The notes beneath the pieces were generated by a model. That model saw nothing but the letters and a program-made list of their open reading frames with translations, was not told the origin of the DNA and searched no databases. A stretch of 64,000 nt of DNA, from assembly GCF_052857255.1 (NCBI RefSeq), contig NC_135497.1, forward strand, positions 118,163,744 through 118,227,743, in the 5' to 3' direction. This document shows positions 53,664 to 64,000 of this stretch, piece by piece. The first letter of the stretch is position 1. The number at the start of each line of letters is the position of its first letter. This stretch comes from Amblyomma americanum. Taxonomy: Eukaryota > Arthropoda > Arachnida > Ixodida > Ixodidae. The position numbers and the translations under genes were made by a program.

Positions 53664-55996
53664 AAGTATCTTGCACATTGCATGTGTCCTACTGTAATAT
53701 GGTGTCCACCACCGATATTTACTCTCTACCTCTATGTTCCTCCCCTGCCCCTTTGTGGAATAACAGGTGAAGGAACTTTTCCTTACCCGACCTCTCCACC
53801 TTTTCTGGCATATATCTTTCTCTCTTACTTGGAAGCTTGCTGTACTCTACTTGATCAGGCATCTAAAGGAGCTGCTTGATTTTATGGTAGGTGCATAACT
53901 GTTATTCTACAACGAAGAAACTTCCAGACGCTGCCTGACTCGTGTTGCTTATGTGGACAGCAAGGGAGGTGAGGCGGCCTGTAAGTGCTCAAGAAAATAA
54001 TTTTGCCCCACCTCACAGAATGTTGTGCTTACTTGCATCGCACATATAGTGTAGCTGCTTCTGTGTGGTGGTCGTGAGTGTTACGCATTCACTTGAACAA
54101 GTAGTAAAAAATTATGCCTTTCTAGGAAGGGAAAAACAAGCAAAATTGCTGACAGCATTTGTAATTTTTATGAAGTAATATATGTGTCACTTACATCACA
54201 AAGGTGCATGCGTGCAGGCTTACGAAGCAAAATATGAGTACATCACTGAAATTTGTGAGGGTACGCTCTATTCAAATTATTTTGTGTGTGTGTGGTTGGG
54301 GGGGAGTTTTCCCTTTGTTTTATGTTGTTTGTTATTAATGCCAGAAAAGAATCTTTTTTTCCCCGGCTTTGCACATTTAAGTTGATAATAAGGGATGCGC
54401 ACTCGGTGCGTTCTCCTTGAAGAGATTTACTCCGATATTCCGCACTTTGCAGTTTCGTTTCGTGCATGGGTGCATGCAAACATGACTAACAACAGAGTCT
54501 GGTGCAACGCGTTGCCTAAAATGTGCACATCGGCTTGCCTTGCCAAGCATGCATTTCAGCACTAAACACATCTTGGATGCCTTCCAAGCGCACACAGAGA
54601 CAACTCTGCTGCACCCCGCTCGCTGTTAAAGCCGATACGTAGCGATTAAAAGCTTTAGCACCCTTGCTGACCTGACGGTAGCTGACGCGGGGCCTAGGAA
54701 ACAGTGGGTTTCCGCAGAGTTTACAACGCTAAGAAGTATGCGAGCGTTGTCCTCGGGCAGGGACTGCTGGCCTGCGCGGATTTAGGCGCCGCTTCGGGCG
54801 CCTTTTCAGCAGTGGCGGCACCACTCTAAAAATATAGCTCTCGTTGCTTCCGTTCCTGTCCCGGACGAGATGACTTTTCCCCCAGAAAACTGCCTTAGTC
54901 TCAGTTCCTGCATTCAACTGTGGCTGGTAAGCGAATGTGCGAAGCTGTCGTCGAGCGTTATGAGGAGCAATGCCACAAAGGCATCATGCCGGTCAAAGCT
55001 TTCACTTTCCGCTCCCATTCGGCACGTACGCCATTACGAATACCCTGGCCCCGTTCCTGATGTTCGCCAGCTTCTCTGCGCAACAGCACGCACGCGTGTG
55101 ACGCCGCTCGTGACTCGCGGGTACGCCATCAGTTCACCTCGACTGCAAAGTCGTCTAGGCTGCGCCCTCGCTCGCACCGCCGCATCGAACTCGATGAATC
55201 CTTTGACAACCGACGTGCGAGTCTTTCGCACTGAGTAGCCCCAGTCGGTCTGTCCATAGCTGCTTCCGGACATCCGACATGATACGCAAGAGGCCGCAAC
55301 ATATTTCACTCCTTCGCACTGCCCCTCGACGCGTATGCACCGAAGATTGCAACGCAGAGGCTCAGCGCAAGCTCCCGGAGCGGCGTTTTGTTCCGTACTT
55401 GGCGCCAATAGTAGTAGACGACGGTATTTATTTCTAGATCAGTTTTTACTCTTTTTTTTCTCTTCACGTAATCGGATTCTGTGGGTACGTAACCTGGCAC
55501 CGCCTTGATGGTTACGTCACGCCTACGTCACAATTTGAAAAAAATGGCGAATTGTCGAGAATAGGCCCCCCGGCGTGACTCAACTGCGGAAGAGATCGTT
55601 TTGAGTTCTCGAGAGCGTCGGAATGAGACGCTGCGTAGACGACGTGCCGGGGAAACGAAGCTTTCACAATTCAACTACGGTTAGCCAGAGCTTAATCTCC
55701 GCAAATTTTTTTATTTTTGCTTTTTATTTCTTTACATATTTTCTTAATCAAATTTTACTTTTACGTTTTTAATATAATACTTACGTTTCACAGTTCACGC
55801 GGACACCTCCTGTCTACAGCCGACGGGGGATTTCATCTATGGTAACTGCAGCAATAGGCCGCAACGCTCGATCATTCATAGAGCAACATACACTATGGCT
55901 CATTCATTGACGAGTACCTTATATAACCGCCGTCTCCCAGGGCGGGCGGACTTCCTATCGCGAGCGCGGAACGCACTGACAGCCAATATAAACTAC
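53664..55996. other. No assigned gene; GC-rich around 54.7-55.4 kb
   Basis: Open frames on both strands in the GC-rich part (122 and 124 codons) overlap and have no recognisable domain. I treat them as chance. Confidence 0.3.
55553..55570 (-). repeat. 18-bp motif, inverted partner at 48208
   Basis: Reverse complement of 48208-48225. The two face each other 7.36 kb apart. Confidence 0.5.
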
Positions 55997-56180
55997 CTTT
56001 CTTTTTGCGGCGCCCCACTCATGGGCGGCATGCAGGACGCACATCAATTAATGCGTAATTGCACAATTCACTTAAATGGAAGAGAACTTTCTTTTTGTGG
56101 CGCCCCAATAAAGGGCGGCATACACTACGCACATCGACTAATGTATAGTGGGACAATTCAAGCCCTCTGTGTTCGATCTC
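55997..56180 (+). repeat. 100-bp tandem repeat with small hairpins
   Basis: CTTTCTTTTTGCGGCGCCCCA at 55997 and CTTTCTTTTTGTGGCGCCCCA at 56097, exactly 100 bp apart. Each has GCCC-7 nt-GGGC, a small stem whose loop differs between the units (CACTCAT and CAATAAA), then GGCAT and ACGCACATC. Confidence 0.65.
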
Positions 56181-56511
56181 GCCTAAAATCTACATGAAAA
56201 TTGAATGCAAATGTCGTCAAAACTATGGAGGACCGACAACCTCAACTGCCACAACCAGCCGCGAAAACCAAGGTTTGCCTGCGAAGTCTAGCAGAAAAGA
56301 CTAAAAATATGCACAAGCTGCTCTTAGGCTTAACTCAAAAATTTCCATGTTGATTTGGCAGAAAATTCTCACGCAATGGAGCATTTAACTAAAAACATCA
56401 CAAGTCACGATTCCTTATCAATGCAGGAGCGCGCAATGATAGTGAATTGCGCTAAAAATTCCTGGTAAATACCGAGAAAATGTGCGCTACTTGTATGACG
56501 ACACTACGCCC

Positions 56512-56645
56512 TCCACTACGGCACCTCTTTCCTCCTTTCTTCTTTCACTTCCTCCTTTATCCCTTCCCTTACGGCGCGGTAGAAGTGTTCACCGATATGT
56601 GAGGCAGATACTGCGCCATTTCCTTTCCACAAAAACCAATTGTCA
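56512..56645 (+). mobile_element. ATT-tailed SINE, 3' half
   Basis: CCTCCACTACGGCACC, the TTCTTTCACTTCCTCC block, TTACGGCGCGG and the end CCACAAAAACCAATTGTC. No head. Confidence 0.75.
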
Positions 56646-57084
56646 AATTTTCGCGTGCCGCTCAAATCGATTATAAGGCACCTAGCGGTTAGTGAAGCTG
56701 CTGGCCCACAATTTCTGTTTCTGTTTCACTGGAGCGTATTTCAGATTGCTTAAGCACCGCCCAATCGGTTTTAGCTCGCCCAGCGGTTGGTGAAAAGAAC
56801 TGCCACACAATTCTTGTTTTTTGTTTCCCTGGCGCAAATTTCAAATTGCTTGCGTGTTACGCACGCTTGACTATGGGTGGAGTTGGACAGAATGTCTCGT
56901 TTAATCTGTTCTGGGAATTTCGTCGTGCCGAAATTATTTCAATGTAAGTTGTACATAAAAGTGTACCTGTAATGACCGACAGGTATGGATTCATAAATCA
57001 ACAAGAGCTCTTTCTATCTGGCACGCTCATCTTCTCTTCGGAACAAGTGCTCATTACAGACAGGCAGTATTTAATAAACTGTAG

Positions 57085-57627
57085 GAGGGTCGTAGGAAAC
57101 AGTTTATTCCAGGGCAAGATAAAGAATGAGTACACAAAGGGTAGACACGAGCCAAAACCATGACGGTACTGAAAGGCTCAATACAATGATAACTGCGTTC
57201 CTTAAATCAAATATGAATAAATTTACAAAGAGAGAACAAGACAGATAGTCAGCACATCTCTTAATGTGCTTGCAGCAAAAAAACAATATAGACGTCCTGA
57301 AATGGTAATGCTTCGCAGCTGGCGCACAAAGTGAAAAATAAACGGTGCTCCAACGCTGGCAGGCCGCTTGCCTCTTTTATGCACCACCTTGTCATAAGTT
57401 AAGAGCATTGTGTGGCTTCTCAGTCGTCGTCAGTGGCCCAAATATCATGAAGGGGAAAAGAACTGCAGTCCTCACTCCTCCGAAAAGCCCTTTAAGGGTT
57501 TCAAATACACGCCGCGCCTGCGACACAATACGGCGTGCAATGCAGTTCACCCCGAGAAAAACAATATATCCGCAATTGTCTGGTAATAAATAGGCCCAAG
57601 GATTCCGTGAATTCGCAAGGCTTTGAC
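57085..57627 (-). CDS. Possible last exon and 3' UTR of an unidentified gene
   Basis: On the minus strand a frame runs from a possible acceptor (GTGTAGTTTCAG, exon from 57627) through 78 codons to a TAA at 57392-57394. It includes CGYIVFLGVNCIARR and AVLFPFMIFGP, and is hydrophobic. About 285 bp further, AATAAA (complement of 57103-57108) could end the transcript. I do not recognise the protein, and the frame on the opposite strand is also open, so this is only a suggestion. Confidence 0.2.
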
Positions 57628-57974
57628 CTGAAACTACACCGCGCAATCAGTGCATGCCGTATTGATTCGTGCTCTGGCCCTCCATGCCCGCGAATCCACC
57701 CCCGCCCCTTTTTTTGTTAAACAAACCACCCACATGGGCGCCGTGCGCCATACGTCGTATGTGAACAGCTCACTGCGATGTGGAAACAACAATGGCCTGT
57801 GCTATTGTTTTTTCAAACAGCATTGCTTTGAAAACGTGTCCCACCTGTTGTCTAACGCGCGAAAAGTGTTTTGGTGCAACAGTGCAGACGACCGCCGGCC
57901 TGCCCTGTCCATGGTATTCTATGCAGTGTTGTAAGCGTTACCGAAAGAAAGTAACTAAATACTGTTGTACTCGC

Positions 57975-58737
57975 GCCTCCTTCCTTCTGTTGAGTTTGGC
58001 GAATTTGGACATGGGGGGATTCCCTAAGGACCACCACGAGGGTGCGTGAGCCCTCTGGAGGAGACGTAGCTGGAATTCCGGAAGCGGCGAAGATAATAGC
58101 GTCCCCACGTCTTCGTTCCGGTCCTCAGACGACGAAATACAAGATCAGTGTTGCCCTCTTCAGTCACGCTGGGGTTGAACAATTGCCCGAGTTCCGCGCC
58201 TTCGACAGAAGTTCCGTGTTCCGGTCATCAGTACAAGATCTTTCAACCCCTGTTGGGAGACAGCCTGCATTCCTGTGTCACGCAGGCGCATTCCGGGTCC
58301 ACATGGGCGCGGCCGGACACACGTGCGCGCCCATCTGGAGGCCGCGTGGACGACAACGTGACCGGGTCAGGTTCTCTTTCCCTCGACCGAGCTGCGAGAG
58401 AACATCAGGACCGCCCTGCCGTAGGTGGTACCATCAGCGCCATCATGTGATTCGACATCATTCTTCGAACTATATTCTACAGCTAGGGATCTGGGGAATA
58501 CGAAGAGTATTTAAGGAGCTGCTGGTTTGGTACCAGAAGAGAGCGCCCGTCTTGAGAGATACCCTTTGCTGGTAGAGACTCCCGACTGCTAAGAAGCTAT
58601 CTTTACTGAGAAGCACTCTCAGTTGTCCTTACTTGTACATTATGTAAATAGTCTTTGTGTACATTTTTCCAAGTTTTCTTCCTCCGATCGTCGTCGTCTC
58701 CTCTCCGGCCCAGTCACGGTACCTGAATCCCAACAAC
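57975..58737 (+). repeat. 5' LTR of the gypsy-type element at 58-63.5 kb
   Basis: It ends with ...ACCTGAATCCCAACAAC just before the primer site. It contains a TATA-like TATTTAAGG near 58507 followed by a likely transcription start some 30 bp later. The 5' limit is uncertain because no 3' LTR lies in the window to compare with. Confidence 0.55.
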
Positions 58738-58755
58738 TGGTGGCAGCGGTGGGAT
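58738..58755 (+). other. Primer binding site, tRNA-Leu type
   Basis: TGGTGGCAGCGGTGGGAT is complementary to the last 18 bases (with CCA) of a eukaryotic tRNA-Leu of the AAG/TAG class. It stands right after the LTR, where minus-strand DNA synthesis would be primed. Confidence 0.75.
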
Positions 58756-59022
58756 GCTGCTACCTCAATCTCGACAACTGGATGGCAGCTGTGGTACGTC
58801 CACGTGAAGTTACCGGCTCCAACGGACCTCGGCAGCTACGGGACTGACGGGTGTCAGCTATAACTTGGCAGGGTGAGTGCCCAATGTTTTCCGTTCATTT
58901 CGCCAGACCGTACTAGCACAGGCAGATGCTAGGTGCAGATTCCTGTTGTCTGGGAAATTGATTTAGGTAAACTGTTTTTTCCACTTCAAGCTAGGGCTTT
59001 TGTTTAGTGAGCTTGCTAACGC

Positions 59023-59705
59023 ATGGTGGAACTCACGATGGAGAAGTTAAAAGTGCAGGAGCTGCTCGAAATTTGCCAGGAGCTGGGGATTTCACTACGT
59101 TCTGCGAAAAGAAAAAAAGAAATTCTCGAGGTTATGCGGCAGGAGGAGGTGACTACTGAGGAGGTCGATGAGGCTTTGGAAACGATTGTTGGACGCAAGA
59201 AAGAAAAAGAAGAGCTTCGGTTGGCTCAAGAAAGAAGGGAATTGTGCGAGCAGAAAGAAAAAGTAGAGCTTCGGTTGGATCTAGAGAGAGGGGAAGTCCG
59301 TGAGGCAGAGGAAAAAGCGAGAGAACATGCTCGAAAAATTAAGGAGCTCGAAATCGCGTCGAACGGAGGGAATATGGCGCGTCTTAGCCCTGTAGCTTCG
59401 GTAGAGGAGCAAGGGAGGCAGAGATTGCAGGATCTCGTCTCATCATACTGCGTGGGAGGCGATATTGCACTCTTTTGGTAAATTTAGAACGTGCATGCGG
59501 GAAGGTGCACATAGACAAGAGCGCTTGGTCGGAGAAGTTACTTCCTCTCCTTCCGTGCGAGGCAGCCGAAGTGATGGCTCGCCTCTCACGGGAAGAGTGT
59601 GATGACTACGAGAAGGTAAAGAGCGCACTGCTTAGAAAGTACCGGCTTTCTGCTGAAGCCTTTAGGCAGCGATTCGGGCAGGCAAAGAAAGGCGTAGAGT
59701 CATGA
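59023..59705 (+). pseudogene. Gypsy-type gag, coiled coil and capsid-like domain, frameshifted
   Basis: It starts at ATG 59023. The first part (to about 59475) is rich in Glu, Lys and Leu with heptads (KEILEVMRQEEVTTEEVDEA, RELCEQKEKVELRLDLE), a long coiled coil. The second part, one frame over (59475-59705), carries LLPCEAAEVMARLSREECDD and LRKYRLSAEAFRQRF, a SCAN/capsid-like dimerisation domain seen in tick gypsy gag. One missing base near 59475 separates the frames. More damage follows up to 59940. Gag would package the RNA. This copy cannot make it. Confidence 0.8.
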
Positions 59706-59941
59706 TGGAAGTCATGACAAGGCACTAGAGTACATCGCACTATAGCAGTACTATAGCGCGATTCCAGAAGATCTGAGGATATGGCTGCAAGATAGGCTAA
59801 CAGATATAGACCTAGACAAAGCGGCACAGCTATTACGTTCTCCACGAGTATTACGTTCTCCAAAACCTCCAAAGCAAGGCAGAGTACGATAACAGGTTAG
59901 GAAAGGGAGAAACCTATTTAAAGAGAATCCCCGGCCGAAGG

Positions 59942-60538
59942 GTGCCACCAGCACGCCGGGATCACCGAGCAGAGGATGCGGGATCAAAAGGAGGAGATAG
60001 CGAAAAAAAGATTGAGTCACCCAAATCTGCCGATTCGCCGAAACAGCAGGCACCTGGAGCTCGCGCGTTTGAAGCGCGAAAGCCCTTTGTCTGCTATATT
60101 TGCAGCAAGGAGGGTCACATCTCATTGAACTGCCAACAGCAAAAGATGGCGTTCACGTGCATGCGAGAGTCGGAGGAAAACCTTCAATTGCTAGAGCCAT
60201 ACATTCGGAACGTGGTGATAAATGGCAAGAAATTCAGAGCACAGCTAGATTCAGCGGCTACCATAGATGGTGCTCACCCGTCCTGTGTTTCCTCCACGGA
60301 CTACACCGGCGAATGCGCCTGGATTAAGCAGGTCACCGAAGAACAGAGTGCATGCTTGCCTATAGCGAAGGTGACTCTAGAGGAGACTTTAGGCAGGCTA
60401 GACACAGAAGCGGCAGTTAGCGCAAACTTGCCGATACACTTTCCCTACCTGTTTTCGAACAAATCCGAGCAGCTGCTGAAAGAGAAAGGTCTCTCTTTAA
60501 CCTCGGGCTTGGCTTGCATGGCGCTAACACGTTCTTGA
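59942..60538 (+). pseudogene. Gypsy-type zinc knuckle and protease
   Basis: One frame contains a complete CCHC knuckle, CYICSKEGHISLNC (near 60090-60130), then a protease start FRAQLDSAATID. There the retropepsin triad D-T/S-G appears as D-S-A. The Gly to Ala change would probably impair the enzyme. The domain is short and ends at TGA 60536-60538, but the same frame then continues into the integrase. It sits where protease belongs, between gag and the rest of pol. Confidence 0.75.
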
Positions 60539-60676
60539 GCGCGAGAGCTCGCAAAGAAACTCGACTGCGCTCCGATAAATGAGCAGGCACCGAACCATTC
60601 TCCCGACCAGCCGGGGAATTCTTGCAGGAAAACTGATCCGTCTAAACCGCGTGACCATGAAGGTGCTCCCGAAACA

Positions 60677-62164
60677 GTGGTAGCTCATGAAATCCAAGTA
60701 ACTGCCGATTCCGTAGAAAATGGGGCAACAGGAACCAACGCGAAGGGTTCGATATTAACACCTGCTTCGACTTGTTGGGAGGAGTCGACTAAGGTTGATA
60801 AGAAAGCGCTCATTGCAGAGCAGAAAAGCGACCCATCGTTAAGAGCTCTAAGCAATAATGTGAGACAGGGAGTCACCAGAAAGAACATCAGATTTCATGA
60901 AAAATCAGGCCTTCAGTACCGGAAATACTGCGACTCAAAGGGACGCGCACATGAGAAACTCCTGGTGCCTGAGAAGTACCGGCGGCAGCTTCTAGAGCTC
61001 GCACGCGGAAATGCATCGGCGGGCCACCTGGGCATAAAGAAACCAAAAGCTAGATTAGCCCTCGAATATTACTGGCCTCGCTGCTGGAAAGATGTTAAAC
61101 AGCTTGTTAGATCTTGCGACACCTGCCAGCGGGTCGGCAAGTTGACGGATAAATGGAAAGCGCCCATGACACTAGTTCCCATCATTACAGAGCCCTTTCG
61201 GCGTCTTGTAATGGATACTGTCGGCCCACTGCCAGCGTCCAACTCTGGTTGTCGCTACATTCTGACCTCACTGTGCGTGGCAACCAAATTTCCCGAGGCC
61301 ATTCCCTTGAAGGAGCTAAGTTCCGCATGTGTTGTAGACGCCCGTTTGTCAATTTTCCCTCGCGTGGGGTTCCATGCAGAGATACAAAGCGATAACGGGA
61401 GCGTGTTCACAAGCTGCTTGACAACAGCGTTCTTTGAACGGTGTGGGATTAAAATAATCCGCAGTTCCATTCACCACCCTCAGTCAAATCCAGTCGAGCG
61501 TATGCATTCAGTGCTATAGCGGATACTTGGGTCTCTGTGTTTTGAGCATAAGGGAGATTGGGAAGGCTGCATTCCAGCAGTACTCTTTGCAATAAGATCC
61601 GTCCCCCACGAAAGCACAGGATTTAGCCCCGCTGAACGAGTCTACGGGCGGGACTTGAGGACCCCGTTGCGCATGCTGAGGGAGTCATGGGAGTGTTACG
61701 GAGAGGATCCCTCTGTAATGGAATACGTTCTATAGCTACAAGAAAGAATTGCGAAAACCAGAGACTTCGGGGAAACAAATGTCAGAGCAGCGCAGTCACT
61801 GTCTAAAGTGTACTACGACAAATCTGCACTCAAACTCACCTTTCAATCTGGCGACCAGGTGACGTTGCTGCGTCCGTCAAAAAGGAACAAGCTTGAGGTG
61901 CAATGGGGAGGGCCAGCTAAAGTGGTGTCCAAGCTTTCGGACACCAACTATGAGGTAAAATTTAAGAACAAACACAATCGGATAATCCACAGTAATTTGA
62001 TGAAGCCTTATGTACAGCGTCAGGCCATGGTTAACATGGCGTTGAGCATGCCAGAGGAAGAGATCTCAGACATACCTTATGTCCCACATGAGGACGAGCA
62101 GGCAGCGAATGAGCTGCTAAATTCAATCGACAGAGAGCCACGTTTGACGGAAAGTCAACGATGA
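60677..62164 (+). pseudogene. Gypsy-type integrase (upstream of RT)
   Basis: In the same frame as the protease. The zinc-binding part shows GHLGIKKPKARLALEYYWP and CDTCQRVG (the HHCC domain). The catalytic core has MDTVGPLP (first Asp), QSDNGSVFTS (second Asp) and HHPQSNPVERMHS (Glu). After a TAG at 61517 the frame continues with the core's end and the C-terminal GPY/F-like domain (GDQVTLLRPSKRNKLEVQW, GGPAKVV, 61808-62164). Integrase inserts the cDNA. In ordinary Ty3/gypsy elements it follows RNase H, but here it precedes the RT. Confidence 0.85.
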
Positions 62165-62167
62165 GAC

Positions 62168-63515
62168 ATGAAAAACGTCGTCCGCGACTTTGAGGCAGTG
62201 TTTTCAAACAAGCCAGGAAAAACAACCCTCGTCGAACACGACATTCAGCTGTCCAGCGAACAGCCGATCAGGAGCAAACCATACCGTGTCTCTCCAAGAC
62301 AAAAAGAAATCATTGAGACGGAGATCCGCCGTATGTGCGAACTTGGCGTCATAGTGCCCTGCGAAAGTAACTAAACGTCACCAATCATTATTGTAGAGGT
62401 TCCTAGGCAAGGATCCGAGACCTTGCGTTGACTACCGGAGACTGAATTCAATCACAGTGGACCAGACCTACCCCATTCCGAATATCGAGGAGAGGGTTGA
62501 AGCAGTCGCTAAATCAGAATATATATCCACACTGGATTTAGTTCGTGGTTACCGGCAGGTGCCACTCACTGAGCGCGCCAGCAGGTACGCAGCATTCGCG
62601 TCCCCCGCGGGCACGTTTCGCCCTGTAATGTTGAGCTTCGGTTTGAATAATGCCCCGTACTGTTGTATGGACCACGTGCTGCGGGGACATGCAGATTTCG
62701 CTCTCCCCTACCTTGACGACATGGCCGTTTTCTCACAAAACTAGGAGGAGCACATTGAACACCTGCTTATTGTGTTGAGCCGACTGATTGAGGCTGGTTT
62801 AACGGTAAGGGCGGGAAAATGCCACCTGGGGTGCGCCGAAGTGAACTATCTTGGGCACGTGGTTGGATGAGGCCAACGCAGACCTGCAGAACTTAAAGTG
62901 GGTGCCGTGGTGGAGTACCGTCGCCTAACCACAAAATCGGAACTCAGGGCTTTTCTTGGCCTAGCAGGCTATTATCAACATTATGTAAAGGGCTACTCTT
63001 ATTTAGCCAGCCCCCTGACCGACGCGCTGAGAAAAAGTGAGCCTACCAATCTTTCTTGAGACCAAAAGAAAGAGAAGGCATTTCAGAGTCTGAAAACGGC
63101 CCTAAGCGAGCGCCCAATACTGGCAGCGCCAGATTTCTCGAAACCCTTTATCATACAATGTGATGCCAGCGACCGCGGCTTAGGCGCTATTCTTTGCCAG
63201 GAAAGCGATGGCAGGCACACACGGCCTGTCCTTTACTTGAGCCGCAAGCTCAGCACACGGGAAGAGGCGTATAGCAGGTCTGAAAAAGGATGCGCATGCC
63301 TCGTTTGGGCTATAGACAAACTGGCATGCTACGTCTCCGGGTCCCGTTTCACAGTAGAAACGGACCATTGCCCTTTGACTTGGCTGCACAATATGTCGCC
63401 CAAAAATGGTCGTCTACTGAGGTGGAGCCTGGCACTCCAGCACCACAGCTTCGAGGTTTGCCACAAGAAAGGCAAGCTTCACACAAATGCCGACGGGTTA
63501 AGCCGAGCCTTTTAG
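62168..63515 (+). pseudogene. Gypsy-type reverse transcriptase and RNase H
   Basis: The RT begins in the integrase frame (HDIQLSSEQPIRSKPYRVSP, 62168-62374). A lost base near 62430 then moves it by one frame. TLDLVRGYRQVPL, FGLNNAPYC and the catalytic YLDD (62709-62720) follow. Next come LGHVVG, FLGLAGYYQHYVKGYS and an RNase H with QCDASD, SEKGCACLVWAI, VETDHCPL and NADGLSR, ending at 63515. Stops at 62742, 62868 and 63057 interrupt it. The motifs place it in Ty3/gypsy despite the unusual domain order. Confidence 0.85.
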
Positions 63516-64000
63516 CTGGTAAAGATTTTACCAGAAGGGGATGTCCCCCAAAATTTTAGTTTTGGAGATTTATTTCATGTTCTCTTGATAATCAAGAGCG
63601 TATATCTCCCACTTTCTTTGCAGTAATGTTGTTCATAATCAGGTAACATACCTAGGAGTACGTTTTCCTTTTTCGGCAAAGGATAAGTAAGAGCGAGTGC
63701 TGTAACGTGCCTTGACTCTGAGGTATTAGGGCGGGCAAAATTGAACGCCACGTCGGCCAAATCCAGTTACCTATTCCCGTACCGCGTGCCCTCTAAGCAC
63801 CAACCTCATTTCATTTAGCGAATTGTTTTCCCTTCCAAGTGCGCCCCGAGCGGGAGTATATGCCTTTGACAGGTGCCCTGTCGAAACGCCTCGTCGTTGT
63901 CTAAACGCCTCGTTTTGGCCCTGAGTTTTGGTCTGGCGGGATGAGTGGGTTCTGAGGGCACTTGCTTTTGTCGGGTGTGGTTTGGCGTCTGTGATCCCTT
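63516..64000. other. Sequence after pol; no LTR found
   Basis: It may be the untranslated 3' part of the element. I found no copy of the 5' LTR sequence and no convincing polypurine tract apart from CCAGAAGGGGATG at about 63532. Confidence 0.35.

Larger units (their letters stand above)
57975..63515 (+). mobile_element. Ty3/gypsy-type element with copia-like pol order
   Basis: LTR, tRNA-Leu primer site, gag, zinc knuckle, protease, integrase, RT, RNase H. Protease, integrase and the first part of RT share one frame (59942 to 62374) with only stop codons between. The order is therefore original and not made by a rearrangement of this copy. The 3' LTR is not in the window, or has been lost. 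At least three frame changes and several stops make it dead. Confidence 0.8.

Noticed and set aside
54870..55408. Overlapping open frames of 122 and 124 codons on opposite strands
   Set aside because: GC-rich region with both strands open, no domain, no splice or polyadenylation signals that choose between them.
1..64000. CRISPR arrays, bacterial operons or phage genes
   Set aside because: No regularly spaced short repeats with unique spacers, no ribosome-binding-site-led gene series. Introns and eukaryotic retroelements dominate.

Overview
The window looks like nuclear DNA of a metastriate tick (Ixodida). The main reason is the presence of several copies of the tRNA-headed tick SINE known as Ruka and of a related ATT-tailed SINE. 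They sit among RTE-, I-, and CR1/L2-type non-LTR retrotransposons, Ty3/gypsy-type LTR elements, foldback hairpins and long simple-sequence tracts. No bacterial-style gene organisation is present. Only one ordinary host gene is clearly recognisable.

Layout. 0.3-3.5 kb: four exons of a Kelch beta-propeller gene (+). Their introns have matching splice phases, and the gene continues upstream of the window. 4.3-5.8 kb: a hairpin and SINEs. 6.5-10.6 kb: a CR1/L2-type LINE (-) split by an RTE-type LINE (-) with a 5-bp target duplication. 10.9-11.3 kb: an RTE 3' end (+). 12.7-19.9 kb: two inverted arms carrying a collagen-like Gly-X-Y tract. A gypsy-type element is inserted in the left arm and a 362-bp inverted-repeat element in the right arm. 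20.7-22.3 kb: an I-type LINE with an RNase H domain (-). 23.6-26.7 and 29.3-32.4 kb: a 3.06-kb direct duplication. Between its copies lie a pogo-like element, a GT/GC tract and a 90-bp tandem repeat. 32.5-39.6 kb: an LTR-like piece, Ruka, GC-rich tandem repeats, LINE fragments and a SINE with a 13-bp target duplication.

39.74-44.18 kb: the best preserved element, a CR1/L2-type LINE (+). It has two seemingly identical 297-bp promoter monomers that are open in the ORF1 frame, a perfect 2A ribosome-skipping motif near the start of ORF1, and an ORF2 (endonuclease plus reverse transcriptase) in the same frame as ORF1 beyond a TAG. 44.2-47.7 kb: a hairpin, a weak tandem repeat and a SINE cluster. 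47.7-57 kb: mostly unrecognised sequence with one Ruka. 58-63.5 kb: a decayed Ty3/gypsy-type element (+) with an LTR, a tRNA-Leu primer site, gag, zinc knuckle and protease. In it the integrase lies before the reverse transcriptase and RNase H, an order typical of Ty1/copia and of Gmr1-type elements.

How the parts relate. Most elements are dead: they carry frameshifts, stops and truncations. The 39.7-kb LINE has a complete ORF2 and near-perfect monomers and looks young. Its 2A motif, in-frame coding monomers and AUG-less ORF1/ORF2 junction together suggest an unusual expression strategy, and this is the main candidate for something undescribed. All family assignments rest on motifs read by eye; no database search was possible.
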